Shown here piece after piece: positions 23,700 through 32,727 of a stretch of 64,000 bases of DNA. Within the stretch, counting starts at the first letter, position 1. Each line of letters begins with the position of its first letter. The stretch is from Adiantum capillus-veneris (Eukaryota; Streptophyta; Polypodiopsida; Polypodiales; Pteridaceae): contig CM043965.1 in NCBI GenBank assembly GCA_014529385.2, positions 11,954,412 through 12,018,411 on the forward strand. The letters are read 5' to 3'. A program made the translations under genes and the position numbers. A model generated the notes under the pieces. That model was not told the DNA's origin. It did no database searches and saw only the letters and a program-made list of their open reading frames with translations.

Positions 23700-24340
23700 T
23701 GGTACTTACTCTAGGGCTTTCGCCTCAGTAGCCGCAGTGATGGGTTCCTCTGGACACTGAGATGCAAGGTGCCCATACTTGCCACAAGTATAACAGTTAA
23801 GTCTTGGATTTTGAAAGTTACCATGACCCCGGCCTCGACGAATATCTCCTTGGTATCTGCCGCGCCCAGTACCAATGCCACTAGTACCTTTTCTCTATTC
23901 TTGGGATACACTGGTTGTCTCTAGTCTAGTTGGTTCAGCATTGGTAAATGCTACTGCAGACAAATCCTTTCCCTTCTTGAAGTGATGAATGCTAATTCCA
24001 CAATTGTTCCATAAATGACTGTATGATTTGCAATAGGTACACTCTAGACATTCATTGGAAACATGATCTTTAGATTTGCACCTTGAACACTAGGTTTCCA
24101 TTCTCCTAACTAGTTGTCTAGTCTGGCTGATTTCATCAATCTGTCGGGCCATTACATCAATCTTTCTAGACCAAGACCCCTTCCTAACCTTGTCCTTTCT
24201 CTTTTCATCCGAGCCGCTTTCACAGCTGCAAGAGGTTTCACTAGAATCAGAATTCTCAGTGAAGGAACTGCTACTGCTTGACCTCCTCTTCTTGCGACTT
24301 CTGTCCTTCTTAGCTTGTTGTTAAATCTTCAAATCTCTCT
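23700..24340 (-). pseudogene. gag: GypA gag C-terminus with three zinc knuckles
   Basis: Three separate CX2CX4HX4C knuckles can be read on the minus strand: 24048-24089 (CSRCKSKDHVSNEC), 24000-24041 (CTYCKSYSHLWNNC) and 23754-23795 (CYTCGKYGHLASQC). Between the second and third lie IHHFKKGKDLSAVAF and a Gly/Arg-rich RGRGRYQGD stretch. The knuckles bind element RNA. Three is more than the one or two usual for gypsy gag. Stops occur between them. Confidence 0.78.
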
Positions 24341-24598
24341 ACACCAAATCATAAATTTATTTGTTGGTGTAGGTACCTCTTGTTCTTTGAGCTTCTTACT
24401 ACGGAACCCATTTAGGAACCATGCGTGTATCCATTTTTTTTATGGTGGCTCCGCAATTGACTAGTTAACTCCTTGATTTTTTCAACATAACTTATCACTC
24501 ACAATTTCCCTGGCTTTATTCTATATAGCTCGTAGAGGATTTCCTCATCACCCCTATTGTCTGAATACTCCAATCTAAAAACTTTGAGCAATTTGTTG
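24341..24598 (-). pseudogene. gag: GypA gag core, downstream half
   Basis: The minus-strand reading continues the gag core right after the CACTA-out insertion: LEYSDNRGDEEILYELYRIK, then a stop, then YVEKIKELTSQL. The upstream half is at 37972-38260. Confidence 0.75.
24596..24598. repeat. Target-site duplication of CACTA-out, left copy (TTG)
   Basis: TTG before the left end at 24599 matches TTG at 37974-37976, two bases beyond the right end. Removing the element, one TTG and the extra AA rejoins the two gag halves in one reading frame. Confidence 0.65.
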
Positions 24599-24760
24599 CA
24601 CTACAAGACGTACTTCACATTAGCAATGCTTGTAGTGCGATGCTCAAAAGTGAAAATCCACGGCATCGCTATGGGCTTCGCTATTTTTTGTTGCATAGCG
24701 ACGCCTATAGCAACTCTTATAGAAACGCTTATAGCGACGCCCATAGTGACACTGAGGGAG
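24599..24760 (+). repeat. CACTA-out left terminal and subterminal repeats
   Basis: The terminal CACTACAAGA is followed by several degenerate copies of CTATAGCGACGCC and its inverse (for example 24703-24713 and 24738-24750). Transposase binding sites are placed like this in CACTA elements. Confidence 0.8.
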
Positions 24761-24839
24761 GTAAAAAACTAAACCGAAGTGCTAAAAACTCAGATCTCAA
24801 ATCTGAGTTTCGTTGCTCCAGCAAAACAGGTAAACTCGT

Positions 24840-25007
24840 TCTCTCTCTCTCTCCCCCCCCCCCCCCCCCCCCCCCACCCCCCCACATACACACACACACA
24901 TGAGGATAGGAAGGAGAGCGAGGTATGCTCCTTCCCTCTCCTCTCTCTCATGTTCCCTTCCCCTCTTTCTCTCTCTCTCCCTCCCTCACACACACACACA
25001 TTGTGTC

Positions 25008-25044
<37 letters not shown>
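24840..25044. repeat. CACTA-out low-complexity block
   Basis: (CT)n, a poly-C run of about 23 (24853-24875), (CA)n, CT-rich DNA and (GA)n at about 25012-25042. CACTA-in has the same order of tracts at 25385-25613, so the block is a family feature. Confidence 0.9.
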
Positions 25045-25047
<3 letters not shown>

Positions 25048-25170
25048 AAAGTAGAGAAAATATGAAATGAAATGCTATATTAAGATTTAGGGTTATGCTA
25101 GATTTAAAATTATATTTATGATTAGGTTAGATTAAGATCTAAGATTAAGTTAGATTACATTTAACTTATA

Positions 25171-25173
25171 TTT
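25171..25173. repeat. Target-site duplication of CACTA-in, left copy (TTT)
   Basis: TTT precedes the element; TTT follows it at 31607-31609. Three bases is the CACTA standard. Confidence 0.75.
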
Positions 25174-25300
25174 CACTACAAGAGGCTATTCATATTAGCG
25201 ACGCTCACACAGCGACGCTCAAAAAAAAATCCCCGGCATCGCTATGAGCGTCGCAAATTTACTTGTAAATTTGCGACGCTCATAGCGACGCCGGCTAGGC
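25174..25300 (+). repeat. CACTA-in left terminal and subterminal repeats
   Basis: The terminal repeat is followed by direct and inverted AGCGACGCTC motifs, including a pair AAATTTGCGACGCTCAT and its inverse that can form a hairpin (about 25235-25290). Confidence 0.85.
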
Positions 25301-25384
25301 TAAAAAAAATAACAGAGAGCGCCCAAAAACTCAGATCTCAGATTTGAGTTTTTCGGCGCCCTCAAGCAAGGAGCAGGTAACGCT

Positions 25385-25421
25385 CTCCCTCTCCCTCTCT
25401 CTCTCTCTCTCTCTTTCTTCT

Positions 25422-25463
<42 letters not shown>

Positions 25464-25538
25464 GAGGAGAAGAAGGAGAGCCAGGTATGCTCCTTCCCTC
25501 TCCTCACTCTCATGTTCCCTTCCCCTCTTTCTCTCTCC

Positions 25539-25570
<32 letters not shown>

Positions 25571-25577
25571 TAGTGTT

Positions 25578-25613
<36 letters not shown>
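25385..25613. repeat. CACTA-in SSR block
   Basis: (CT)n, (CA)16 at about 25428-25459, CT-rich DNA, (CA)n and (GA)n. The open frames in it are dipeptide repeats and are not genes. Confidence 0.92.
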
Positions 25614-25615
<2 letters not shown>

Positions 25616-25639
25616 TACAAACATAAACAAAAATGCACA

Positions 25640-25806
25640 CACACATTGAGAGAGGAAAAGAGAGAGAGAGCATGCATAAAGAAAAAACGCACACATTGAG
25701 AGAGGAAAAGAGAGAGAGAACATGCATAAACAAAAAACGCACACATTGAGAGAGGAAAAGAGAGAGAAAACATGCATAAACAAAAAAACGCACACACATT
25801 GAGAGA
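25640..25806. repeat. 50-bp minisatellite in CACTA-in
   Basis: The unit CATTGAGAGAGGAAAAGAGA...CATGCATAAACAAAAAACGCACA starts at 25644, 25694 and 25744, with a fourth partial copy at 25798. Confidence 0.88.
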
Positions 25807-26200
25807 GAAACTAATTTAACGTTGTAGGAAACTAATTAAAATTAAAAGACCTAAAGATCTAGCCGACGAGGAGTTGAACTCAAGACCTATTATTCAAGAG
25901 GGAAATGGCATAACCAATCTATCATACTTGGCATGGGTGATAGAAAGGTTATACCATTTATCTCTTTTTATTGGCACACACATCCACACACGCACACACA
26001 CACAAGAAGAAGAGAGTTATAACGTCGTAGGAAACTATCCTAAAAGACGTTAAAGATTAGGTGAGATGTAGACTTACGTTAAATTAGATTTAGGTTTATT
26101 TAAGTTAAATTAGATTAGATTTAGGTTTATTTTTAGTTAGATTTACGTTTATTTACGCTAGATTTAGATTTACGTTATATTAGATTAGATTTAGGTCTCC
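25807..26200. other. CACTA-in non-coding, TTAGATTTAGG-type repeats
   Basis: 26040-26200 is made of irregular TTAGATTTAGGTTTA units; similar units are at 26630-26880 and 31607-32030. No gene. Confidence 0.6.
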
Positions 26201-26555
26201 ATAGACTGCGATGCCTGCATGAAGCGGGTGAAGAAAGCCCTCAATGGAATATAGGGTATTGCTGCCTTCACTCATGGTGGGCTCCGTCGATCCAAAAGTA
26301 CTAGTGAAATGTCTTCAGAAGATAGGGAAGAAGGTGGATCTTCAGGGCAGCAAGAGTCACTACATCTCTGACAATGACCATCTAGACAACCTCTAGTCAT
26401 TCAACAACAACTTCAAAGTTAGTAACAAGACCAAGAGCGGTCCAAAGGGCCAATTGCTGTCGTCAGATGTGGATGGAGATAAGGCAGCGTCACCGCCGGA
26501 AGTTAACTCTCACATCTTTAGTGATGAGAATGCCAACTCTTCCCGAGTTATGTGA
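26201..26555 (+). pseudogene. Captured HMA-domain (HIPP-like) gene fragment
   Basis: The reading IDCDACMKRVKKALNGI shows the CxxC metal-binding loop and first helix of a plant heavy-metal-associated domain. After a stop and a frame change it continues VDPKVLVKCLQKIGKKVDLQ, the matching last strand/helix ('DP..VL..L.K.GKK.EL'). It then runs SKSHYISDNDHLDNL, a stop, and a Ser/Lys-rich tail ending at a natural TGA (26553-26555). HMA proteins bind Cu or Zn; many plant members are isoprenylated. The fragment has nothing to do with transposition and is absent from CACTA-out, so it was probably captured from a host gene. Confidence 0.72.
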
Positions 26556-27236
26556 AAAATTATGTGTTAAATCAGTTTTAAGGTTCTTATAATCCCTGTT
26601 AGTTTAGTTCTTTGTTTTTAATATAACATAATTTACGTTAGATTTAGATTTATGTTATATTAGATTAGACTTAGGTTTATTTAGGTTTACCCCCCCCCCC
26701 CCCCCACACACACACACACACAAGAAGAAGAGAGTTTTAACGTCGTAGGAAACTATCCCAAAAGACGTTAAAGATTAGGTTAGATGTAGACTTACGTTAA
26801 ATTAGATTTAGGTTTATTTTTATTTAGATTTATGTTTATTTAGATTTATTCTTATTTACGTTAGATCGAGTCCACGCAAGAATTACTTACGGTTTAGGGT
26901 TTAGAGTTAGACGAACAGTGAAAAAGATCTACTGTGAAAAGATCTTAAGATGTTGTGAAGTGCTACAGCTAGAGAAGAGGCAAAGGGGTTTTGTCCACTA
27001 CATGCAGTATCATGTAGACGTGGGTCTGTAGATTTCTTGTACCCACAAATATAGGTATTGACCAATAAAGACGAGATTATAACCCGGTGGTTCTGATCTC
27101 CGTGCACCTCTAGACCGAGGTGTGCGGGGATTGGACATGACTAGAGAATGTGAGGTAGAGAGAGAGAGAGATAACACGAAGAATGCCAATAGAATATTAA
27201 ATTTGTTGTCCAGGTTATAAGATTTTTATCCTCATT
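26556..27236 (+). other. CACTA-in 5' region of the transposase gene
   Basis: It holds a poly-C/(CA)n tract (26690-26722), TTAGATTTA repeats and, from about 26900, a segment shared with CACTA-out (32340-32720) that probably contains the promoter and 5' UTR of the transposase gene. No clear TATA box was identified. Confidence 0.5.
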
Positions 27237-30229
27237 ATGAGTAGTGACGAGGATGTGGGACCGTCCAACCGAAACACCTATCTCTCAACAAGGGTCTTAT
27301 GTCCTTGTAATCAATGCAAGCATGTTGTGCGACGGACAAGACGTGTTTCTTTGCAGCACGTTCGCGAATTTGGCGAGTTCGATCCATCTATTATAGATCG
27401 AGTTGTTGCCAATTATAACTCGTCGGACTCTAACGCTGGCCAACAAGCAGCAATCTTGCAACCCAATAGACGTGTTCGCAGGAGCTTTGGTCAAGCAGCA
27501 TATGTGAGGCCACAAGAGACGATCATGGATTCAGAAAGGCTTATCTATGATGATATGAAAAGTGAAGCCGATACGCCATTGTATAATGGAGCACGTATGT
27601 CTAGATTGAAAGCACTCCTGGTTCTTCTCAACATGCAGGCAAAGTTTGGATGGAGTGACACTAGCGTCACAACACTTTTCAGGTGATCTATTACAATTAG
27701 TTTACTTTAATAAAACTCTAAATGTATAATGATCTGATAGATTTTTACACGACTGTATCGTATTTTTATGTTGTGTAGATTGCTTAAAGAGCACATACTA
27801 CCAGATGACAATGTGATGCCAGATTCCCGAGATGAAGCAAGAAAGATTTTGCGAAACTAGGGGATGGATTACAATTCTATCCACGCTTGTCCTAATGACT
27901 GCATTCTTTTCAGAGGGGAATACATAGACATGGAGAAGTGTCCGAAATGTGATTCCGAAAGATATCGAGTAGATCTCCACGGGACAAAAATTCCACAAAA
28001 GGTTTTGCGACATTTTCCTCTACTTCCTCGCATCAAGCATTTCTTCGAATGTAAGTCCATGGCCGCCCTAGCATCATGGCATGAGGAGAATAAATCTTCG
28101 GATGGTGTGCTACGAATTCCTGCAGATTGCGCAGCCTGGAAACATATAGATGGAACATGGTCGGATTTTGCCAGGGAAGCTCAAAATTTGCGCTTAGGCC
28201 TGGCTATGGATGGCGTAAATCCATTTGGTCAAAGATCAACATCTTACAGTGTATGGCCCGTTGTCATCGTCAACTACAACATTCCCCCGTGGTTGACTAC
28301 GAAGAAGGGGCACCTATGGCTAAGCTTGATTGTGCCAGGGCGATATAAAGTGGAGAATATGGATGTGTATCTTCGTCCACTATTGGAAGAGCTACAACAA
28401 TTGTGGATTGGCATAGAGGTGGTGGATATGAGCCGACACACAGGACGACGGAATGCTTTGATCAGAGGCATTCTAATGTGGACCATGCATGACTATCCCG
28501 GGCTAACAGAATGCTCAGGTGATCTATTGACACTCCTCACTCAGACACTGTAAATCTTGTTTTTTCCCATAGTTTATCTATTATCATGTGTATACATGCA
28601 GGGCTTCAAACAAGCGGATACAGAGCATGTGTCACATGTGGACCTAGACTGAATGCACGTAGGGCACCCTCACTGAAGAAGCAAATCTACGAAGGTCATC
28701 AAGCGTATCTTCCAGAGAATCATGTGTTATACGACGGCTTTTTGGGAAGAGAGCCACCAAGGATGTCTGCACAAGCATGGTTAGAGCAGAAGGAGATGTG
28801 CGACGAAGGATTGCCTCCAGGGATGAAGAGACTATCTCTATGGTACGAGTTACCATATTGGCCCCGACTCATGATCAATCACTTGCTCGATCCAATGCAC
28901 ATATTCAAGAATGTGGGTAATCTACTATGGGACCATCTGACCGGCAAGAAAGATACTTTGGGAGCCAGAGTTGACCTTAGGAATGTGGATCGTATGGAGC
29001 AATATTGGCCGCAAACAGCGTCTGATGGATCAATAAAACTCCCTAAAGCACCATGGATTTTCACAGGAGCCCAAGAACGCAAAGTAAAAGAGACCATTCG
29101 ATCTTTGCGGACCCCCACTGGCGTAATGCACTCGCTCCGAACGTGTTTTACTAAAGAAGGAAAGCTTACCGGTTTGAAGTCACACGATTGGCATAAAACG
29201 TGTCAGGTACGTTCATAGTGGACTTTAATATCATTGCATAAAATGTGGACTTTAATATCATTGCTGCACATACTTTACAGTTTATTTTACCGGTTGCCAT
29301 TGAGGGATGTTTGTCTCTCGACATCCGTAACACAATCTACAAACTTGCAAAGCTGGTGCAATGGATCTCACAAAAGGAGATCAACGTAGACTCCATACCA
29401 TTCGCCAAACTAAATGCTACGGAGCTTGTGTGCATGTTTGAGAAACATTTTCCTACTACCATGCTAACCATTCAGGTGCATCTTCTTGTTCACATAGTTG
29501 ATGAGGTGGAAATAGCTGGCACAGCTCATTCCAGATGGATGTTCTTCTTAGAACGTTTCATGAAAACGCTTAAGGGATATGTGCGTCAAAAGGCACGTCC
29601 GGAGGGTAGCATGACAGAAGGTTGGTTGGTATCAGAGTCCCTAGTGTACATTGGAGAGTGGCTAGACGGATTTGATAAAGCCCAAGACACGCTATGGCGA
29701 ACCATAGATGATGAGCGCATATCTGGGATTTTAATGTGGAATCTCGGTGTTGAGAAGAAGATGACGGAAGATCTAGAGGCTAAAATCAACCGATTTTGCA
29801 TGCTTCACAATCCAGTGATGCAAAGCAAGAGCGACAAAGGGCACGAATCGAGTGGAGACGTGGAAGACGACCACCGATGCACTATCCAACGGTTCTGGAG
29901 AGCCTACCAACATTCATGAGCTTAAGATGGTTGCACAACCAATTGAAAAGCGCACAACAATGCGGTGAGGAAGTGACTGAGGAAGAGTGGGAGTACTCTC
30001 GGGGTTGCGCGACCAAGGTAAGTTTGCAATGTACGACTAGCTAGTGACTTTATTTCTAAACGTTTGAACGGCCACTCATAATCTTTGTTCGTTGTAGTAT
30101 AAGTCATACACAACAGCATGGTGTAAAGGTCGACATTTTAGGGTGGAACGGATCGACAAAAAGCGTTTTACTCAAGATTGTGGAATCATGGCAAAATTTG
30201 AACAGTCTAGTCGACGACAAGAAGGATGA
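27237..30229 (+). pseudogene. CACTA-in TNP2-type transposase, five exons
   Basis: Exons inferred from GT/AG sites that keep frame: 27237-27682, 27779-28518, 28602-29206, 29281-30017, 30098-30229. Exon 1 has LCPCNQCKHVVR, matching the transposase-associated Cys cluster. Exon 2 has the TNP2 (Transposase_21) core: HACPNDCILFRGEY, CPKCDSERY, GLAMDGVNPFG, VWPVVIVNYNIPPWL. Exon 3 continues it (GLQTSGYRACVTCGPRL, LPYWPRLMINHLLDPMHIFKN). Exon 4 is DUF4218-like (ILPVAIEGCLSLDIRNTIYK, WMFFLERFMKTLKGYVR). Defects: TAG at 27858-27860 (Leu in CACTA-out), an 87-bp in-frame deletion in exon 1, a frameshift deletion near 29820, and a truncated 3' end. Confidence 0.85.
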
Positions 30230-30982
30230 TGACGGCAAGAAGGTGATCTCGCGCATGCGTGGTCTTTGCTCTCAGCTGTTTAGACACTACATACTAAACA
30301 AATGGAGTGAAGTACCAAGTGATTTAAAAAACAGAGTCATCAGCATACTTCATGATGAGTTTCCCGTTCCAACACGGGATCAGCGCTTCAATGAAGACCT
30401 GATGAAGATTCGAATGCATGAATACTGCAAACACAAGCGTTCCGAAGTGCAAAAAGCAATCAAGCATGGGTGGAACAGGCCAGATTGGCTGGCCAAAGAA
30501 GATTGGAAGAATGCGAAGAAAGCAGCGCGCGAGAATCCCGACAAGTGGAAGCAACAAAAGGATGCAGCCAGAGCGCGAGTAGAGGCAGGGAGCTCGCACC
30601 ACTTGGGGAGCGGTGGATGGGCATCATTTGAGGCCGATTTTGTAAGTGTTTTCGCATTGCTCTTTATGTTTGATAGTTTAGGGTTTATGAGTTTTTTAAT
30701 TCTAACATAATGAAATCTTTGTATGTTTTGACAGTGATCGATGACAGGACGTGGTCCCACACCATACGAGCGCGAGTACGCAAGCAGGAAGGGCTTAAAC
30801 GCCCTGATGGACATTCTCAGTTCTCGCGGCGGCATGGTTAGTATAAGGGTTTACTCTTTTCTATTTTTTGTATTGTTTTATAAATGTCGTTATATGTTTA
30901 TACTTACTGAAAGCTGTCTTATTGTCTTTTTTTGCAGAATCCGATAGATACGCCGCTTGGACGCGATGAGACGTCTGACTAG
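30218..30982 (+). pseudogene. CACTA-in second gene, Transposase_24 (Ptta/En/Spm)-like
   Basis: Exons by splice signals: about 30218-30641, 30735-30836, 30938-30982 (ending TAG). Readable: VISRMRGLCSQLFRHYILNK, WSEVPSDLKNRVISILHDEF, RPDWLAKEDWKNAKKAAREN and a GSGGWASFEADF end block, like the plant transposase family found beside TNP2 in CACTA elements. The N-terminus was lost in a deletion that joins the gene to the TNP2 3' end. At 30735-30737 TGA replaces the TGG kept in CACTA-out. Confidence 0.65.
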
Positions 30983-31340
30983 ACGATGTCAGTTTAGCCA
31001 TAGCTAGATAGCATTAGTTTAGGGTTTCTCATAGCTTATGTATCATGAGACGGATTTTATACGTCTTTTTGAACCATGTATATTATTACATTTTTCACCG
31101 CAGTTCATTTTGCCAATCAATTCTTTATGCCTATGATGTTGTACAATTGTCATTATTACATTTGCCAATCAATTCATTTTGCCTATGATGTGTACAATTG
31201 TCAATTTTGCAAACAATGCGTCTTGTGGGTGACTATTTTGGGTCTATTATCTACCCTTGCACTTTTTTTAAAAAGTGAATCAACTACAATATGGTTGATG
31301 GGTGGCAGGGCATTCAATGCCCTGTCACCCAAAAAAAATT
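30983..31340 (+). other. CACTA-in 3' non-coding region
   Basis: Downstream of the second gene and similar in layout to 37270-37735 in CACTA-out. No gene. Confidence 0.6.
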
Positions 31341-31606
31341 CTCTCGAGCATCGCTATAACCGTCACTATTTATGGCTCTGTAGCGTCGCTATAAGCGTCG
31401 CTATAGACTTCTGTGTAAACGTCGCTATGACCGTCGCTATGAGCGTCTATATATAGCGACACTTATAGCGATGCATATAGCGACGCATATAGCGACGCTC
31501 TCGTAGCGACGCTATTAGCGACGGTTTTAGCGATGTCGGGGGTTATAAAAACCCAGTGTATTTTCGTCGTTAACAGCATCACAAGAGCACACAACCTCTT
31601 GTAGTG
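31340..31606 (+). repeat. CACTA-in right subterminal and terminal repeats
   Basis: More than ten copies of (T)ATAGCGACGC or its inverse are packed in about 190 bases (31345-31535), then about 55 bases and the inverted CACTACAAGAGG terminus. Dense subterminal repeats are the binding platform for CACTA transposition proteins. Confidence 0.88.
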
Positions 31607-32035
31607 TTTAGAGTTTATGCTAAATTTAAAATTAGGTTAGACTTAAGGTTAGGTTAAGATTTAAATTAGATTTAAGATTAGGTTAGATTACATTTAGGTT
31701 TAGGTTAGATTTAGGTTTATGTTGAGTTTAATATTAGATTAGATTTAAAATTAGGGCAAGATTTAAGATTAGCTAGGTTAGCTTTAAGTTAGATTACATC
31801 TAGGTTTAGGATTTAAGATTAGATAAGATTTAGGTTTATGTTGAGTTTAAGATTAGATTAGATTTGAATTTAAATTAGATTTAAGATTATATTAGATTTA
31901 GATTTAAGTTAGATTACATTTAGGTTTAGGTTAGATTTAAGATTACATTAGATTTAGGTTTATGTTGAGTTTAAGATTAGATTAGATCTAGATTTATGTT
32001 AGATCTAGGTTAGATTTTAGGGCCTGTCAATGAAG
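31607..32035. repeat. Degenerate TTAGGTTTAGG-rich repeat of CACTA-out
   Basis: Irregular repetition of TTAGATTTAGG, TTTAGGTTTA and ATTAGATTAG units. It is the continuation of CACTA-out after the nested copy (compare 25050-25170). Confidence 0.7.
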
Positions 32036-32595
32036 GCTTTGTCCCAAGAGCAAACACTAGGTACACAAAAATATGTATATTCCCATCAGAATCTGACACC
32101 TATTAACTCACCCACTAACCATGTTCAATTAGCTCAGAATCACCATATGTTCAATTAGGTTAGACTTAGGGTTTGATTTTGAATTTAGTTTTTATTTTAA
32201 AGTCTACCTTCAAGATTACGGAAATAAATTAGAGTTAGGTAAATGGTGATCCCTCTCTTCCTCTCTACGGATGCGACCTTAAGTTGGAAAGCTTTCAACG
32301 GCTACTCAGGAGGCCAACATGTAATGTGCTAAGTAATCCCTCGAACAACGATCTGCTATGAAGAGATGTTAAGATGCTCTGAATTGCTATAGTTAGAGAA
32401 GAGGCGAAGGGATTTTGTCCACTATATGCATTGTCATGTAGACGTGGATGTGTAGATTCCTCGTATCCACAAATATAGATATTGACCAATAAAGACGAGA
32501 TTATAACTCAATGGTTCTGATATCCGTGCACCTCTAGACCGAGGTGTGCAAGGATTGGACATGACTAGAGAATGTGACGTAGTTTACAGTGTGAA

Positions 32596-32664
<69 letters not shown>

Positions 32665-32727
32665 AAGACGGAGGATGCCAATAGAAGATTAAATTCATGT
32701 TCAGGTTATAAGGTTTTTACATTCATT
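32036..32727 (+). other. CACTA-out 5' region of the transposase gene
   Basis: An unassigned insert-like segment (32036-32340) is followed by sequence shared with CACTA-in upstream of its transposase start (about 32340-32727). No HMA fragment is present here. Confidence 0.5.
32599..32660. repeat. (AG)31 microsatellite
   Basis: A perfect tract of 62 bases just before the transposase start; CACTA-in has only about seven units there. Confidence 0.95.

Larger units (their letters stand above)
25174..31606 (+). mobile_element. CACTA-in: CACTA transposon nested in CACTA-out
   Basis: 6433 bp. The termini CACTACAAGAGG (25174) and its reverse complement (31595-31606) match over 12 bases. Content from left to right: subterminal repeats, SSR block, a 50-bp minisatellite, a captured HMA gene fragment, a five-exon TNP2 transposase gene, a second transposase-associated gene, and right subterminal repeats. 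Each gene has at least one disabling change. It has the same architecture as CACTA-out, so the two are siblings. Confidence 0.92.

Noticed and set aside
25344-25800. Several overlapping frames of 80-145 codons in the CACTA-in SSR block
   Set aside because: Composition is purely simple-sequence (CT, CA, GA and the 50-bp minisatellite).
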